A program made the position numbers and the translations under genes. DNA of 64,000 bases from Bog-473 sp963834405 (GTDB taxonomy: Bacteria; Actinomycetota; Acidimicrobiia; Acidimicrobiales; RAAP-2), in the NCBI GenBank assembly GCA_963834405.1, contig CAWIBX010000005.1:930001-994000 (forward strand). The letters are read 5' to 3'. Below, in pieces: positions 15,382-24,146 of the stretch. Under the pieces are notes generated by a model. The model was not told the origin of the DNA, did no database searches, and worked only from the letters and a program-made list of their open reading frames with translations. How positions within the stretch are numbered: position 1 is the stretch's first letter; every line of letters begins with the position of its first letter.

Positions 15382-16602
15382 TCAAGCCAGGTCCGCCAGG
15401 TCGGTCCCTGGGTCGGCCAGCGCAGCAGGGTCGACGACAGGACGCGCCGCCAGAAGCGCCTCAATGGCATCCCCCTGATCCCACACGTTCGCGTTCAGCG
15501 CGGCGCCCACCACGCCCTCGCGCAGCCAGAACGCGAGGAACTCGCCTCCGGCGGGATCGCCGCGGAAGACGACGCGGTCGTAATCGGGGGCCCAGCCGCG
15601 GTACTCCATGCCCAGGTCGTACTGGTCCGAGTAGAAGTACGGCACCTTGTCGTACGGCGTGACGATGCCGAGCATGTTCTTCGCCGCCACGGGGCCCTGG
15701 TTCAACGCCGCAGACCAGTGCTCGAGCCGGATGTGTGCGTCGTACGCCGTGTACCACGTGTTGGCGACGTCGCCGGCGGCGTACACCCCGGGCGCGCTCG
15801 TCGCGAGGTATTCGTCGCAGCGCACGCCGTTGTCGATCTCCAGCCCCGCGGCGGCGGCGAGCTCGGTCCGCGGCAGGACGCCGATGCCGGCGATCACGGT
15901 CCCGGCGGGGAGCACTGAACCATCGGTGAGGCGCACCTCTTCGACCCGTCCCGCGCCCCGTATCGCATCGATGCCCACACCCATACGCAGCTTGACGCCG
16001 TGTGCCTCGTGGAGTGCGCGGTAGACGTCGCCGACCTCGGGTCCTAGCACGCGCTCCAGGGGCACTGCGGCGAGATCGAGCATGCTCACGTCCGCCCCCA
16101 GCTGGCGGGCTGACGCCGCGACTTCGCAGCCGATCCAGCCGGCGCCGATCACGACAACCGGCGCGCCCGCGGTGACGGCGGTGTGGATTGCGTCGGAGTC
16201 CGCCACCGTGCGGAGCAGGTGGAACCCCTCCAGCTCGACGCCGGGGACATTGGGCCGCCGGGGCGCAGCACCGGTCGTCAGCAACAGGCGCTCGTAGCCG
16301 AGACGCACCCCTGCAGCGAGCTGTATCTGTGAGGTGTCGAGGTCCAGCGACGCCACCATCGTCGACGTATGCAGTTCTATGTCGTGGGACTTGTAGAAGT
16401 CTGCGGCGTGCACCGCCGCATCGTCGAAGCTCGACTCGCCGCGCAGATAGGTCTTGGACATCGGCGGGCGCTCGTAGGGGCGCACCGGCTCCTCGCCGAA
16501 CAGCAGGAGCCGGCCGTCGAAACCCTCCGCCCGCAGCGTCTCGGCTGCCTTGGCTCCGGCGAGACTGGCACCGACGATGATGAAGGTCCGATCGGGTGAC
16601 AT
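15382..16602 (-). CDS. FAD-dependent ferredoxin/rubredoxin reductase-like oxidoreductase
   Basis: 406 aa. FAD-binding IIVGASLAGAKAAE at the N terminus, NAD-binding VVVIGAGWIGCEVA near the middle, and the FAD ribityl motif GVYAAGDVA in the C-terminal third. The last ~80 residues form a reductase C-terminal domain. It should pass electrons from NAD(P)H to a small iron-sulfur protein, possibly the P450 ferredoxin at 9.7-9.9 kb by inference. It is 30 nt downstream of folE on the same strand, so probably in the same operon. Confidence 0.9.
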   Translation of the reverse strand: MSPDRTFIIVGASLAGAKAAETLRAEGFDGRLLLFGEEPVRPYERPPMSKTYLRGESSFDDAAVHAADFYKSHDIELHTSTMVASLDLDTSQIQLAAGVRLGYERLLLTTGAAPRRPNVPGVELEGFHLLRTVADSDAIHTAVTAGAPVVVIGAGWIGCEVAASARQLGADVSMLDLAAVPLERVLGPEVGDVYRALHEAHGVKLRMGVGIDAIRGAGRVEEVRLTDGSVLPAGTVIAGIGVLPRTELAAAAGLEIDNGVRCDEYLATSAPGVYAAGDVANTWYTAYDAHIRLEHWSAALNQGPVAAKNMLGIVTPYDKVPYFYSDQYDLGMEYRGWAPDYDRVVFRGDPAGGEFLAFWLREGVVGAALNANVWDQGDAIEALLAARPVVDPAALADPGTDLADLA

Positions 16603-16632
16603 GGTGCACCTCCTCCGGCTGGCCGGGTTGCG

Positions 16633-17310
16633 TCAGTTCTGGTCTCCGGCCAGGGCGAGAAACTCCGATCGCGTGCGCGGATCATCGCGCACGAGGCCCT
16701 TGAGCGCCGAGGTCACCGTGCGCGCGCCGCTGGACCGGACCCCGCGCAATGACATGCACAGGTGTTCCGCCTCGAGCACGACCCCGACGCCCTTGGGTTG
16801 CAGCGTCTCCTCTATGAAGTTGGCGACCTGGGCGGTCAGGCGCTCCTGGACCTGCAGGCGCCGCGAGAAGTGCTCGACGATGCGCGCCAGCTTCGACAAG
16901 CCGACGAGGCTTTCGGCCGGCAGATAGCCCACGTACGCCAAACCGGTGAACGGCAACAGGTGGTGCTCACACAGGGAGGCGAACGGGATGGCCCGAGCGA
17001 CGACCAGTTCGTCATAACCCTCCTGGTTGGCGAACGTCGTGACGTGAAAGGGCTCGGGCGACAGCATTTCGGCGTAGGTCCGGGCCACCCGAGCCGGCGT
17101 CGAGGCCAGCCCGTCGGTCGTGCGGTCGACGCCCAACGCGTCGAGCAGATCGGCCACGGCTCGGGTGGCCTTCTCCAGGTCGATCTCGCTCTCCGGCACC
17201 TGCCGCAGATGCGGGACCCCGTCCGTTTCTACCGTCGCTGCCTGCTCAACCAGGGTGACCGGGCTGGTTGCGGGCTCTCCGGGGATCTCTCGCGGGGAGG
17301 TCGTGGACAT
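16633..17310 (-). CDS. folE: GTP cyclohydrolase I
   Basis: 225 aa, normal length. Zinc and active-site residues are visible: Cys114, His116 and His117 in SLCEHHLLPF, and Cys185 in HLCMSLRGV. QERLTAQVANFIEETL is the helix that joins subunits of the decamer. It converts GTP to dihydroneopterin triphosphate for folate or pterin synthesis. It is divergent from a cysteine-rich regulator and cotranscribed with a ferredoxin-reductase-like gene rather than with fol genes, which suggests a redox- or iron-linked role of this copy. Confidence 0.95.
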   Translation of the reverse strand: MSTTSPREIPGEPATSPVTLVEQAATVETDGVPHLRQVPESEIDLEKATRAVADLLDALGVDRTTDGLASTPARVARTYAEMLSPEPFHVTTFANQEGYDELVVARAIPFASLCEHHLLPFTGLAYVGYLPAESLVGLSKLARIVEHFSRRLQVQERLTAQVANFIEETLQPKGVGVVLEAEHLCMSLRGVRSSGARTVTSALKGLVRDDPRTRSEFLALAGDQN

Positions 17311-17347
17311 CGCGGATCGTCCCTCTCTCTAATACAGATTTATATCT

Positions 17348-17395
17348 ACTTTAGAAGTCTAGGGGTATTTCGTCAATATCTTTATGTTTTAGAAT
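17348..17395. promoter_or_regulatory. Divergent promoters of folE and the SufR-like regulator
   Basis: Minus strand (folE): TTGACG (17371-17376), 17-nt spacer, TAAAGT (17348-17353). Plus strand (regulator): TTCGTC, 16-nt spacer, TAGAAT (17390-17395), which would start RNA at the ATG 17403, a leaderless message. The AT-rich segment contains the near-palindrome ACTT-TAG-AAGT (17348-17358) and a second TTTAGAA copy at 17388-17394. These are candidate sites for the divergent regulator. Confidence 0.6.
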
Positions 17396-17402
17396 GTACG
17401 TC

Positions 17403-18152
17403 ATGGATCCCGATAGAGATGGGCCGCGTGGCCAGGACCGCCGAGGACGGCTGACCGCGCTGGCGGCGCTCGCCGAGCCCCTCCGGCGCAGCTTGTACCT
17501 CTATGTCGTCTCGTCCCCGGAGCCGGTGAGCCGTGACTCGGCGGCCGAGGCGCTCGACCTCTCCCGCGCGGTGGCGGCGTTCCATCTCGACAAGCTGGCC
17601 GAGGTCGGCGCGCTCGAGGTGGGCTACCGGCGGCCGGCCGGACGGAGCGGACCGGGGGCGGGACGTCCCGCCAAGTACTACCGGCGCACCGCCCAGGAGC
17701 TCGATTTCAGTGTTCCGGAGCGGCGGTACGACCTGGCGGCCATGATCCTGGCGCAGGCGGTATCCGACGCCACGACCGAGTCGATCCCCGTCGACGACGC
17801 GTTGCGGCATGCCGCACGCGAATACGGGAGGGCGATCGGGGCGGGACTAGGCGTGGCCGAAGCCGTAAGCGAGCGCAGCACCGAGTCCGACCGCGCGGAG
17901 GAGGACGAGTTCGAGCGCGTTATGTCTGTCCTGAGCGCGCACGGGTACGAGCCCACGCGCGACGGCGAGACCGTCACATTGGGGAACTGCCCGTTCCATG
18001 CCTTGGCCGAGGAGCATCGCGCGCTCGTGTGCGGCATGAACCTCGAGGTGATCGCGGGCGTGCTCGAAGGAGCGACGGCGGCTCACCTGGCGGCGCGGCT
18101 CGATCCCGCGCCCGGCCGCTGTTGCGTCAGCGTCCTGGCCGACGCCGGTTGA
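17403..18152 (+). CDS. ArsR/SufR-like winged-helix regulator with a C-terminal Cys cluster
   Basis: 249 aa. The N-terminal winged helix is LTALAALAEPLRRSLYLYV with a recognition region around RAVAAFHLDKLAEVGALEVG. The C-terminal third carries NCPFH, VCGMN and RCCV, a Cys spacing like SufR and related regulators that hold an iron-sulfur cluster. So it may sense Fe-S status, oxygen or NO. I chose ATG 17403 over ATG 17394 because the latter lies inside the predicted -10 box. It probably controls folE and the reductase gene across the shared promoter. Confidence 0.75.
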   Translation: MDPDRDGPRGQDRRGRLTALAALAEPLRRSLYLYVVSSPEPVSRDSAAEALDLSRAVAAFHLDKLAEVGALEVGYRRPAGRSGPGAGRPAKYYRRTAQELDFSVPERRYDLAAMILAQAVSDATTESIPVDDALRHAAREYGRAIGAGLGVAEAVSERSTESDRAEEDEFERVMSVLSAHGYEPTRDGETVTLGNCPFHALAEEHRALVCGMNLEVIAGVLEGATAAHLAARLDPAPGRCCVSVLADAG

Positions 18153-18162
18153 AGACCTCCGC

Positions 18163-18582
18163 CTAGGCCCTGGTGCGCTCGCCGCGGAAGAACCACTGCA
18201 CCCCGTAGCGGTCGACCAGGTGGCCGTACACGCCGAACGGCATGTCCCGGAGGTCGTCGAGCAGGTCGGGGTCCGCGCCCGCGGCCAGCTTGTCGAACGC
18301 GGCCCGCAGCTCGTCGTAGGTCCCGTCGGTCAGGTAGATCCCGACCAGGTTCCCGTGCTTCGGCATCCGCGTGCGGTGGAGCCAGTCGGTGGCGGTGAGC
18401 TCGACCTGGCCGCTGTCGAGGCGGGCGTTGACCACTTTGTGCCAATCCTCGGAGGGCAGGTCGTCTTTCATCGGCGTGTCGCGCAGCCTGGTGATGCTGA
18501 GCTCCCCACCCAGGCACGACCTGTAGAACTCCATGGCCTCGGCGCAGTCGCCCTCGAACAAGAGGAACGGGGTGACGCGCAT
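18163..18582 (-). CDS. VOC-superfamily (PhnB-like) protein
   Basis: 139 aa. It starts VTPFLLFEGDCAEAMEFYRS (the strand-helix opening of PhnB/3-demethylubiquinone methyltransferase-like glyoxalase folds) and ends YGHLVDRYGVQWFF, the usual closing strands. The metal ligands of true glyoxalase I are not clearly conserved. Function unknown. It is convergent with the SufR-like gene and 17 nt downstream of zwf on the same strand. Confidence 0.85.
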   Translation of the reverse strand: MRVTPFLLFEGDCAEAMEFYRSCLGGELSITRLRDTPMKDDLPSEDWHKVVNARLDSGQVELTATDWLHRTRMPKHGNLVGIYLTDGTYDELRAAFDKLAAGADPDLLDDLRDMPFGVYGHLVDRYGVQWFFRGERTRA

Positions 18583-18599
18583 GGTGCGAGCGCCGCGTC

Positions 18600-20123
18600 C
18601 TACCCCGCGTCCTGGCCGCGCCAGCGCCGCTCAAACGGCAGCCGCCATGTCCGTGGCGCGATCAGCTCCTGAATGGCGGGCGGCCCCCAGCTCCCGACCG
18701 GGTACGGCTCCACCGGTGGCGGGTTGTCCAGCAGGGGGGTGGCCACCTCCCATAGCCGTTCTATCCCCTCGGCCGTGTTGAACAGCGTGTGGTCGCCGGC
18801 CATGGCGTCGTAGAGGAGCCGCTCGTAGGCCTCGAGCACGTCCGCGTCTTCGCCAGTTTCGTGCAGCGCGAACTGCAGGCTGAGCTTCTCGAGGTTGAAG
18901 CCCGGCCCGGGTTTCTTGCCGTAGAAGGAGAGCGACAGCTTGGAGGAGTCGGCCAGGTCGAAGGTCAGGTGGTCCGGCCCCTTGGCGCCCACGCCCGAGC
19001 CCTCGGGGAACATGGACTTGGGCGGCGCCCGGAACGCGATGGAGATGATGCGCTCGCCGCCGCCCAGCTTCTTGCCCGTGCGCAGGAAGAAGGGCACACC
19101 GGCCCAGCGCCAGTTGTCGATTTCGCAGCGCAGCGCGACGAACGTCTCGGTGTCCGAATCCGGCGCCACCCCCGGGATGTCGCGGTATCCGACGTACTGG
19201 CCACGCACGACCTTCGTCACGTCCACCGGCTGAAGCGAGCGGAACACCTTGTTCTTCTCTTCATTGATGGCGTCCGGCGCCAGGGCCGTCGGGGGCTCCA
19301 TCGCCATGAAGCCCAAGATCTGGAAGAGGTGCGTCACCACCATGTCCTTGAACGCGCCCGTCGCCTCGTAGAACTTCACCCGGTCGTCCACGCCGAGCGT
19401 CTCGGGCACGTCGATCTGCACGCTGTCGATGTGGTCGCGGTTCCAGATCGGCTCGAAGAGGCCGTTGGCGAAGCGGAAGGCCAGGATGTTCTGGACCGGT
19501 TCCTTGCCCAGGAAGTGGTCGATGCGGAAGATCTGGTCCTCGCTGAAGATGGAGTGCAGCAAGGCGTTGAGTGCCTCTGCACTGGCGAGGTCGGTGCCGA
19601 ACGGCTTCTCCATGATCACGGAGGACCGCTCGACCAGGTCCGCCTCGCCGAGAAGATGGATGACAGATTCATCCGCCGCGGGAGGGATGCTCAGGTAGTA
19701 GAGCCGACGCACCTCGTCTCCGCCCCCCATCTCCGATTCCGCCTTGAGCACGGCGGTGGCCATCGCCTCCGGCCCGGCGGACGTGGGCACGAAGCTCAGC
19801 CGCTGCTCGAACTTGGCCCATTGGAGGAGCGAGATCCTGTCGGTCGAGAATTGGTCGGCCGCGTTGCGTGCGATCTGGCGGAATTCCTCGTCGGACAGGT
19901 CGCTGGTAGAGCTGCCGATGATCCGGTATTCGGGCATCATCCCGAACAGCGACAGGTGCAGCAGGCCCGGCAAGAGCTTGCGCGCCGCCAGGTCGCCGGT
20001 CGCGCCGAACAGGACGATGACGTGAGGCGCCAGCGGCGGGGGACCGGTGGGTGTCGCCTCGGCCGCCATGCCGCCCTCGCCGGTGGCCGTCACGGTCGTC
20101 GTCCCTGCCTTCTCGTCCGTCAT
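18600..20123 (-). CDS. zwf: Glucose-6-phosphate 1-dehydrogenase
   Basis: 507 aa. NADP-binding start VIVLFGATGDLAARKLLP; the substrate signature RIDHFLGKEPVQN is complete with its Lys and His; C-terminal GDHTLF and Trp-rich motifs are typical. It catalyses the first step of the oxidative pentose phosphate pathway. The usual partners (gnd, pgl, opcA, tal) are absent. The start overlaps the amidohydrolase stop by ATGA, so this copy is expressed with catabolic genes and may supply NADPH to them. Confidence 0.97.
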   Translation of the reverse strand: MTDEKAGTTTVTATGEGGMAAEATPTGPPPLAPHVIVLFGATGDLAARKLLPGLLHLSLFGMMPEYRIIGSSTSDLSDEEFRQIARNAADQFSTDRISLLQWAKFEQRLSFVPTSAGPEAMATAVLKAESEMGGGDEVRRLYYLSIPPAADESVIHLLGEADLVERSSVIMEKPFGTDLASAEALNALLHSIFSEDQIFRIDHFLGKEPVQNILAFRFANGLFEPIWNRDHIDSVQIDVPETLGVDDRVKFYEATGAFKDMVVTHLFQILGFMAMEPPTALAPDAINEEKNKVFRSLQPVDVTKVVRGQYVGYRDIPGVAPDSDTETFVALRCEIDNWRWAGVPFFLRTGKKLGGGERIISIAFRAPPKSMFPEGSGVGAKGPDHLTFDLADSSKLSLSFYGKKPGPGFNLEKLSLQFALHETGEDADVLEAYERLLYDAMAGDHTLFNTAEGIERLWEVATPLLDNPPPVEPYPVGSWGPPAIQELIAPRTWRLPFERRWRGQDAG

Positions 20124-21310
20124 GACGCCGGCCTCCGTTCGTTGAGCTCGGACACGTTGCCGCCCATGATCCGGGCCACCGACTCGGGCGGCAGCTTCTG
20201 CAGCTCGGTCACCCAGTCCGTCGGTTCGGGCAGGCCCTCCACGTGCGGCCAGTCCGAGCCGAAGATCACCCGGTCGTCGCCCATGAGCTCCACGATCTCG
20301 TCCACGTCGTCCTCCCAGAAGGGGTTGATCCAGACGTGGCGCCGGAACGTGAGCACCGGGTCCTCGGGGAAGTAACCGGGCATGCGCCGCGCCGTCGTAC
20401 GCAGCTTGCGGAACAAGGGTGCCAAGAACTCCGAGCCGTTCTCCACCGAGGCGATCCGTACATTGGGGAAACGGTCGAACAACCTCTCCAGGATGAGCGT
20501 GGCCAGCCAGTCGTGCGCCGCCCGTTCAATGGCGAACAGCTTGATGCTCGGGCGCATCCCTCCACCCGCCCGGAACGACGCCGAGAACCCGTCCACCGCG
20601 TAGCCGTTGGAGGACAGCCCGGCGTCGCCGGCGTGCACCACCACCGTGATGCCGGCCTCGTTGACCCGGGCCCAGAACGGGTCGAAGGTGTCGGCCGCCG
20701 GTGACAGCGGCCCGTTCGCCGTCCACACCGCGGCCGCCCGCAGGACGACGGCGCGTGCGTCCTGGTCGAGCGCCCACTCCAGCTCGCGCACCGCGTCGTC
20801 GACGTCCACCAGGGTGATGTAGGGGGCGGCGAAGATCCGGTCCCGGTGGGCCATACCCCAGTCCTCGGCGAGCCAGCGGTTGAAGGCGCGGAAGAGCAGT
20901 ACCACCGCCTCGGGGTCGTCCTTGAGCGCCTCCTCGTACAGCATCCCGAGGGTCGGGAAGAGCCACTCCTTGGCCAGGCCCTGTGCGTCCATGGTGGCCA
21001 GGCGGGCGTCGCGGTCGCGGTACTCGGGACGGATCGGCTCGGGCGTCCCCATGAGCTCGTGCATGGGCCGGCCGTTGGGGTTGCCCCGGAAATAGTCGGC
21101 CAGCGCGCCAGCCGGCGCGATCGGGTTGAAGGTCGGGTTGGTCACGGCCCGGCTGACCCGTCCGCCCAGTGCGTGGTAGCGGCGGCCCCCGATCTCGACC
21201 CACTCGATCACCCGGGGCCCGAGGGCCGGATCGAGGTGCCGCGTGAACGCGTCGAGGGCCTCGTAGTAGTGGTTGTCGGCGTCGAAGACGGGCGAGTCGA
21301 GGGTGGTCAT
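20120..21310 (-). CDS. Amidohydrolase-family (ACMSD-like, Amidohydro_2) metal enzyme
   Basis: 396 aa from ATG 21310, which has GGGAAGG upstream. FDADNHYYE replaces the DxHxH-type metal motif at the N terminus (D-A-D-N-H). VHAGDAG mid-protein and FGSDWPH near the C terminus (the Asp that activates water) are typical of PF04909 decarboxylases/hydrolases. Proteins of this subgroup are frequent in actinobacterial aromatic or acyl-CoA catabolism. The substrate is unknown. Coupled to zwf by a 4-bp overlap. Confidence 0.88.
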   Translation of the reverse strand: MTTLDSPVFDADNHYYEALDAFTRHLDPALGPRVIEWVEIGGRRYHALGGRVSRAVTNPTFNPIAPAGALADYFRGNPNGRPMHELMGTPEPIRPEYRDRDARLATMDAQGLAKEWLFPTLGMLYEEALKDDPEAVVLLFRAFNRWLAEDWGMAHRDRIFAAPYITLVDVDDAVRELEWALDQDARAVVLRAAAVWTANGPLSPAADTFDPFWARVNEAGITVVVHAGDAGLSSNGYAVDGFSASFRAGGGMRPSIKLFAIERAAHDWLATLILERLFDRFPNVRIASVENGSEFLAPLFRKLRTTARRMPGYFPEDPVLTFRRHVWINPFWEDDVDEIVELMGDDRVIFGSDWPHVEGLPEPTDWVTELQKLPPESVARIMGGNVSELNERRPAS

Positions 21311-21358
21311 GGTCTGCCTTCCCAAGACGGCGGGGCGTGGCGCAGCACCCTGACTGTA

Positions 21359-22108
21359 TTAGGTGGGCCGCGGCGGCCCCGCGGCCGTGTGGCGCACGCC
21401 CTCCGGGTCCACCGCCCAGGGGGGAGGCTGCCCCCATTGCTCGCCGAACACCAACTCGGGAAGCGGGCGCCGCCGTACCGGCCCGTGCCCGCCCTGCGGC
21501 CGCCCGAGCGTGATGGTCGCCATGAGCTGGACCTCGTCGGGGATCCGGAGGAGTTCCCGGAGCTCGGAGTCGGCGAAGTGGTGCAGGCCGGTGAGGACCC
21601 CGCCGTAGCCGAGGGCGCGGGCGGCGAGCAGCAGGTTCTGACACGCAGGGTAGATCGAGGCGCCGTCGGTCTGCGCCGTATGGGCGCGGTAGCGGACGTA
21701 GCAGGCCAGGATGAGGACCGGCACCGACTCGTAGGTGTCGACGTAGTGCTGCATGGTTCGGGCCAGGCGGGACTTGGGCGAGCCGGTATCGGCGCCCGAA
21801 CCCTGGTCGTAGCCGTCCTCGGTCCGCTTGGCGCTCCAGAACTGCCGCGCGCCCACGCCGATCAGGTGCTTGGCCTCGACCGCCACCGGCCCGTCCGTGA
21901 GGACGACAAAGCGGAAGGGCTGGCGGTTCGAGCCACTGGGTGCCCGGGTGGCGGCGAAGAGGATGGCGCGGAGTGCGCCGTCCGGGACCCGCTCGTCGGT
22001 GTAGCGCCGGATCGCCCGCGTCGTGAGGAGTCCCTCGTAGAGAGAGACGTCGTCGTGGCCCGTCCCGCGGCGGCTCATCGCCTCGCCCGCGCTCGCGCTG
22101 CCAGCCAT
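21359..22108 (-). CDS. Nitroreductase-family FMN oxidoreductase
   Basis: 249 aa from ATG 22108. TTRAIRRYTDERVPDGALR is the opening FMN-phosphate motif, APSGSNRQPFRFVVL the second FMN loop, and YPACQNLLLAARALGYGGV the helix that stacks on the flavin; RPQGGHGPVRRRPL closes the fold. It probably reduces nitro, quinone or flavin substrates with NAD(P)H. It is 48 nt upstream of the amidohydrolase on the same strand. Confidence 0.9.
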   Translation of the reverse strand: MAGSASAGEAMSRRGTGHDDVSLYEGLLTTRAIRRYTDERVPDGALRAILFAATRAPSGSNRQPFRFVVLTDGPVAVEAKHLIGVGARQFWSAKRTEDGYDQGSGADTGSPKSRLARTMQHYVDTYESVPVLILACYVRYRAHTAQTDGASIYPACQNLLLAARALGYGGVLTGLHHFADSELRELLRIPDEVQLMATITLGRPQGGHGPVRRRPLPELVFGEQWGQPPPWAVDPEGVRHTAAGPPRPT

Positions 22109-22158
22109 GGCCGGCGACCCTACCAACGACCCTGCCTGCGGTCGCAGGCGCCGTTCGC

Positions 22159-23046
22159 TCAGGGCCTGGCGGGCGTCGTCCTCGGGTCGACCGATCCCAA
22201 CGCGCCGACCAGTTCGCCGTAGAGCGCCGGGCGCCGTTGGTCCTCCAAGAGCGCGCCCGTTCCCTCGCGCCGGTGGGCCAGGTGGAGGTCGATCCGGTGC
22301 ACCAACAACTCGGCCGGGCTGGCACACCCCGGCAACGCCACGCTCGCCTGGGCCACCACGGTGCCTGTCGGGGCAATGATGCGGCTGGCCCCGAGCAGGG
22401 TCGAGGTGTGGTGGGACCCGGCCTGGTTGGCCTGGACCCACCATTGGCTGTTGGTCAGGGCGAGCGCCGGGTGCAGCAGGTCCCACGCCGGCGCACCCTC
22501 CACCTCGTAGGCGGCGGGCGCCAGCACGAGGCGGGCGCCCCGCAGCGCCAGCGCGCGTGCCACCTCGGGAAAGTCGCCCTCGAAACCCACGACGAGCCCG
22601 ACCAGCCCGAGTGCCGGGTCCGCGAAGGTCGTGAGGTGGTTGCCGGCGGTGAACACCGTGTGCTCGAGCGTCGGCGTGAACAGGTGCGTCTTGCGGTGGC
22701 GGGCCACCAGCTGGCCCTGCGGGTTGAAGACGAGCGCCGTGTCGTGCAGCCGGCCGTCCGCGTCGAGCTCGGGAACGCTGCCCGCGGCGAGGAAGAGCTC
22801 GTGACGCCGGGCCGCCTCGGCCAGCCGCTCGGTGCGCGGCCCGTCAGCCTCCTCGGCATCGCGGCGCGCGTCGCGCGCCAGCGTCTCGGGGTCGTAGCCG
22901 CAGGACCAAAGCTCGGGCAGCACGAGCAGCTCCACGCCACGGGCCGCCGCGTTTTCGACCATGCCCAACGCGACCGAGAGGTTCTGGCGGGGGTCTCCCG
23001 GCGCGGCGAGCCACTGGGCCGCCCCGACCAGCAGGTCTCGCTTCAC
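22159..23046 (-). CDS. Carbon-nitrogen hydrolase (nitrilase) fold protein lacking the catalytic cysteine
   Basis: 295 aa from GTG 23046. Catalytic Glu45 (LPELWSCGY), Lys119 (RHRKTHLF) and the second Glu128 are in place. The nucleophile position, normally I-C-Y/F-D, reads VVGFEGDFPE, with Gly154 instead of Cys. One base change (TGT to GGT) would explain it. Without the cysteine the family's thioester mechanism cannot operate, so it is either inactive, a binding protein, or a sequence error. It lies downstream of a ureohydrolase, a context where a carbamoyl- or guanidino-processing amidase would make sense. Confidence 0.75.
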   Translation of the reverse strand: MKRDLLVGAAQWLAAPGDPRQNLSVALGMVENAAARGVELLVLPELWSCGYDPETLARDARRDAEEADGPRTERLAEAARRHELFLAAGSVPELDADGRLHDTALVFNPQGQLVARHRKTHLFTPTLEHTVFTAGNHLTTFADPALGLVGLVVGFEGDFPEVARALALRGARLVLAPAAYEVEGAPAWDLLHPALALTNSQWWVQANQAGSHHTSTLLGASRIIAPTGTVVAQASVALPGCASPAELLVHRIDLHLAHRREGTGALLEDQRRPALYGELVGALGSVDPRTTPARP

Positions 23047-23145
23047 ATGCCCACCAGGCTCACCGACTCCCGTTCGCCGCGATATGTGGCGTCTCGCCCT
23101 CGCGGACCTGTACGCACGGTACGGGCGCAACGTTCGGGGAGGGTT

Positions 23146-23177
23146 TCCCGGTTGTGAATGGACTGTTACAACCGGGA
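23146..23177. repeat. 10-bp inverted repeat between ureohydrolase and nitrilase-fold genes
   Basis: TCCCGGTTGT (23146-23155) and ACAACCGGGA (23168-23177) are perfect complements with a 12-nt loop. It begins only 4 nt beyond the ureohydrolase stop (minus strand). No T-tract follows, so it is either a Rho-type or processing hairpin that separates expression of the two cistrons, or an operator. Confidence 0.6.
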
Positions 23178-23180
23178 GGG

Positions 23181-24146
23181 TTACCCGCGGCCTCGCCCCG
23201 CCTGCCGTGCCATCAACGTGACCAGCTCGTACAGGACGTGCGACGCGGCGATGGCGGTGATCTCCGCGTGGTCGTAGGCGGGGGAGACCTCGACGATGTC
23301 GGCCCCGACCACCGACGTGGGGTGCAGGGCGCGCACGAGCGCCAAGAGCTCCCGGCTGGTCAGCCCGCCCGCCTCCGGGGTGCCCGTCCCCGGCGCGTGC
23401 GCCGGGTCGAGCACGTCGATGTCCACCGACACGTAGACCGGCGCGTCGCCGACCCGGGCCAGGAGCTGGTCGGTGATCGCCGCCACCCCGAGTCGCGCCA
23501 CGTCGTCGGTCGTGATCTGCGCGAACCCCATGCCGGCGTCGTCCGTCAGGTCCGCGCCCGAGTAGAGCGGGCCGCGCAAGCCGACGTGCACGGTCCGGTC
23601 GACCCGGAGGAGGCCCTCTTCCCACGCCCGCCGGAAGGGCGTGCCGTGGGTGTAGCGCTGCCCGAAGTAGGTGTCCCAGGTGTCGGGGTGCGCGTCGAAG
23701 TGTACGAGGGCGAGTGGGCCGTGGCGGCCGGCCGTCGCGCGCAGCAGAGGCAGGGCGATGGTGTGGTCGCCGCCCACGGCGACCAGGCGGCCGCCGCCCG
23801 CGAGGAGTGCTTCGGCCCCGGCCTGTATCTGGGACACCGCCGCCCCGGGGTCGAAGGGCGTACAGGCGATGTCGCCGGCGTCGACCACCTGGGCCAGCTC
23901 GAAGGGCAGCGCGTCCTGCGCCGGGTTGTAGGGCCGGAGCAGGCGGGAGCCCTGGCGGACGGCCGCGGGGCCGAAGCGCGCCCCGGGCCGGTAGCTGGTG
24001 CCGCCGTCGAAGGGGACCCCCGCCACGGCGATGTCCCACCCCGGCACGGCGTCGGTCGTGGGCAGCCGGGCGAAGGTGGCGAACCCCGAGAAGCGGGGCT
24101 CCGCGCTCGCGTCTGCCGGGCCGACGGGGTGGTCCCCCTCGGCCAT
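23181..24146 (-). CDS. Agmatinase/arginase-family ureohydrolase
   Basis: 321 aa. All manganese motifs are present: GGDHT, FDAHPDT and SVDIDVLDPAHAPG. It should hydrolyse a guanidino compound to urea and an amine; agmatine, guanidinobutyrate and related substrates are all possible, and the motifs do not decide. The start overlaps the serine hydrolase stop (TGATG). The following gene is a nitrilase-fold protein, as in polyamine degradation loci. Confidence 0.9.
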   Translation of the reverse strand: MAEGDHPVGPADASAEPRFSGFATFARLPTTDAVPGWDIAVAGVPFDGGTSYRPGARFGPAAVRQGSRLLRPYNPAQDALPFELAQVVDAGDIACTPFDPGAAVSQIQAGAEALLAGGGRLVAVGGDHTIALPLLRATAGRHGPLALVHFDAHPDTWDTYFGQRYTHGTPFRRAWEEGLLRVDRTVHVGLRGPLYSGADLTDDAGMGFAQITTDDVARLGVAAITDQLLARVGDAPVYVSVDIDVLDPAHAPGTGTPEAGGLTSRELLALVRALHPTSVVGADIVEVSPAYDHAEITAIAASHVLYELVTLMARQAGRGRG

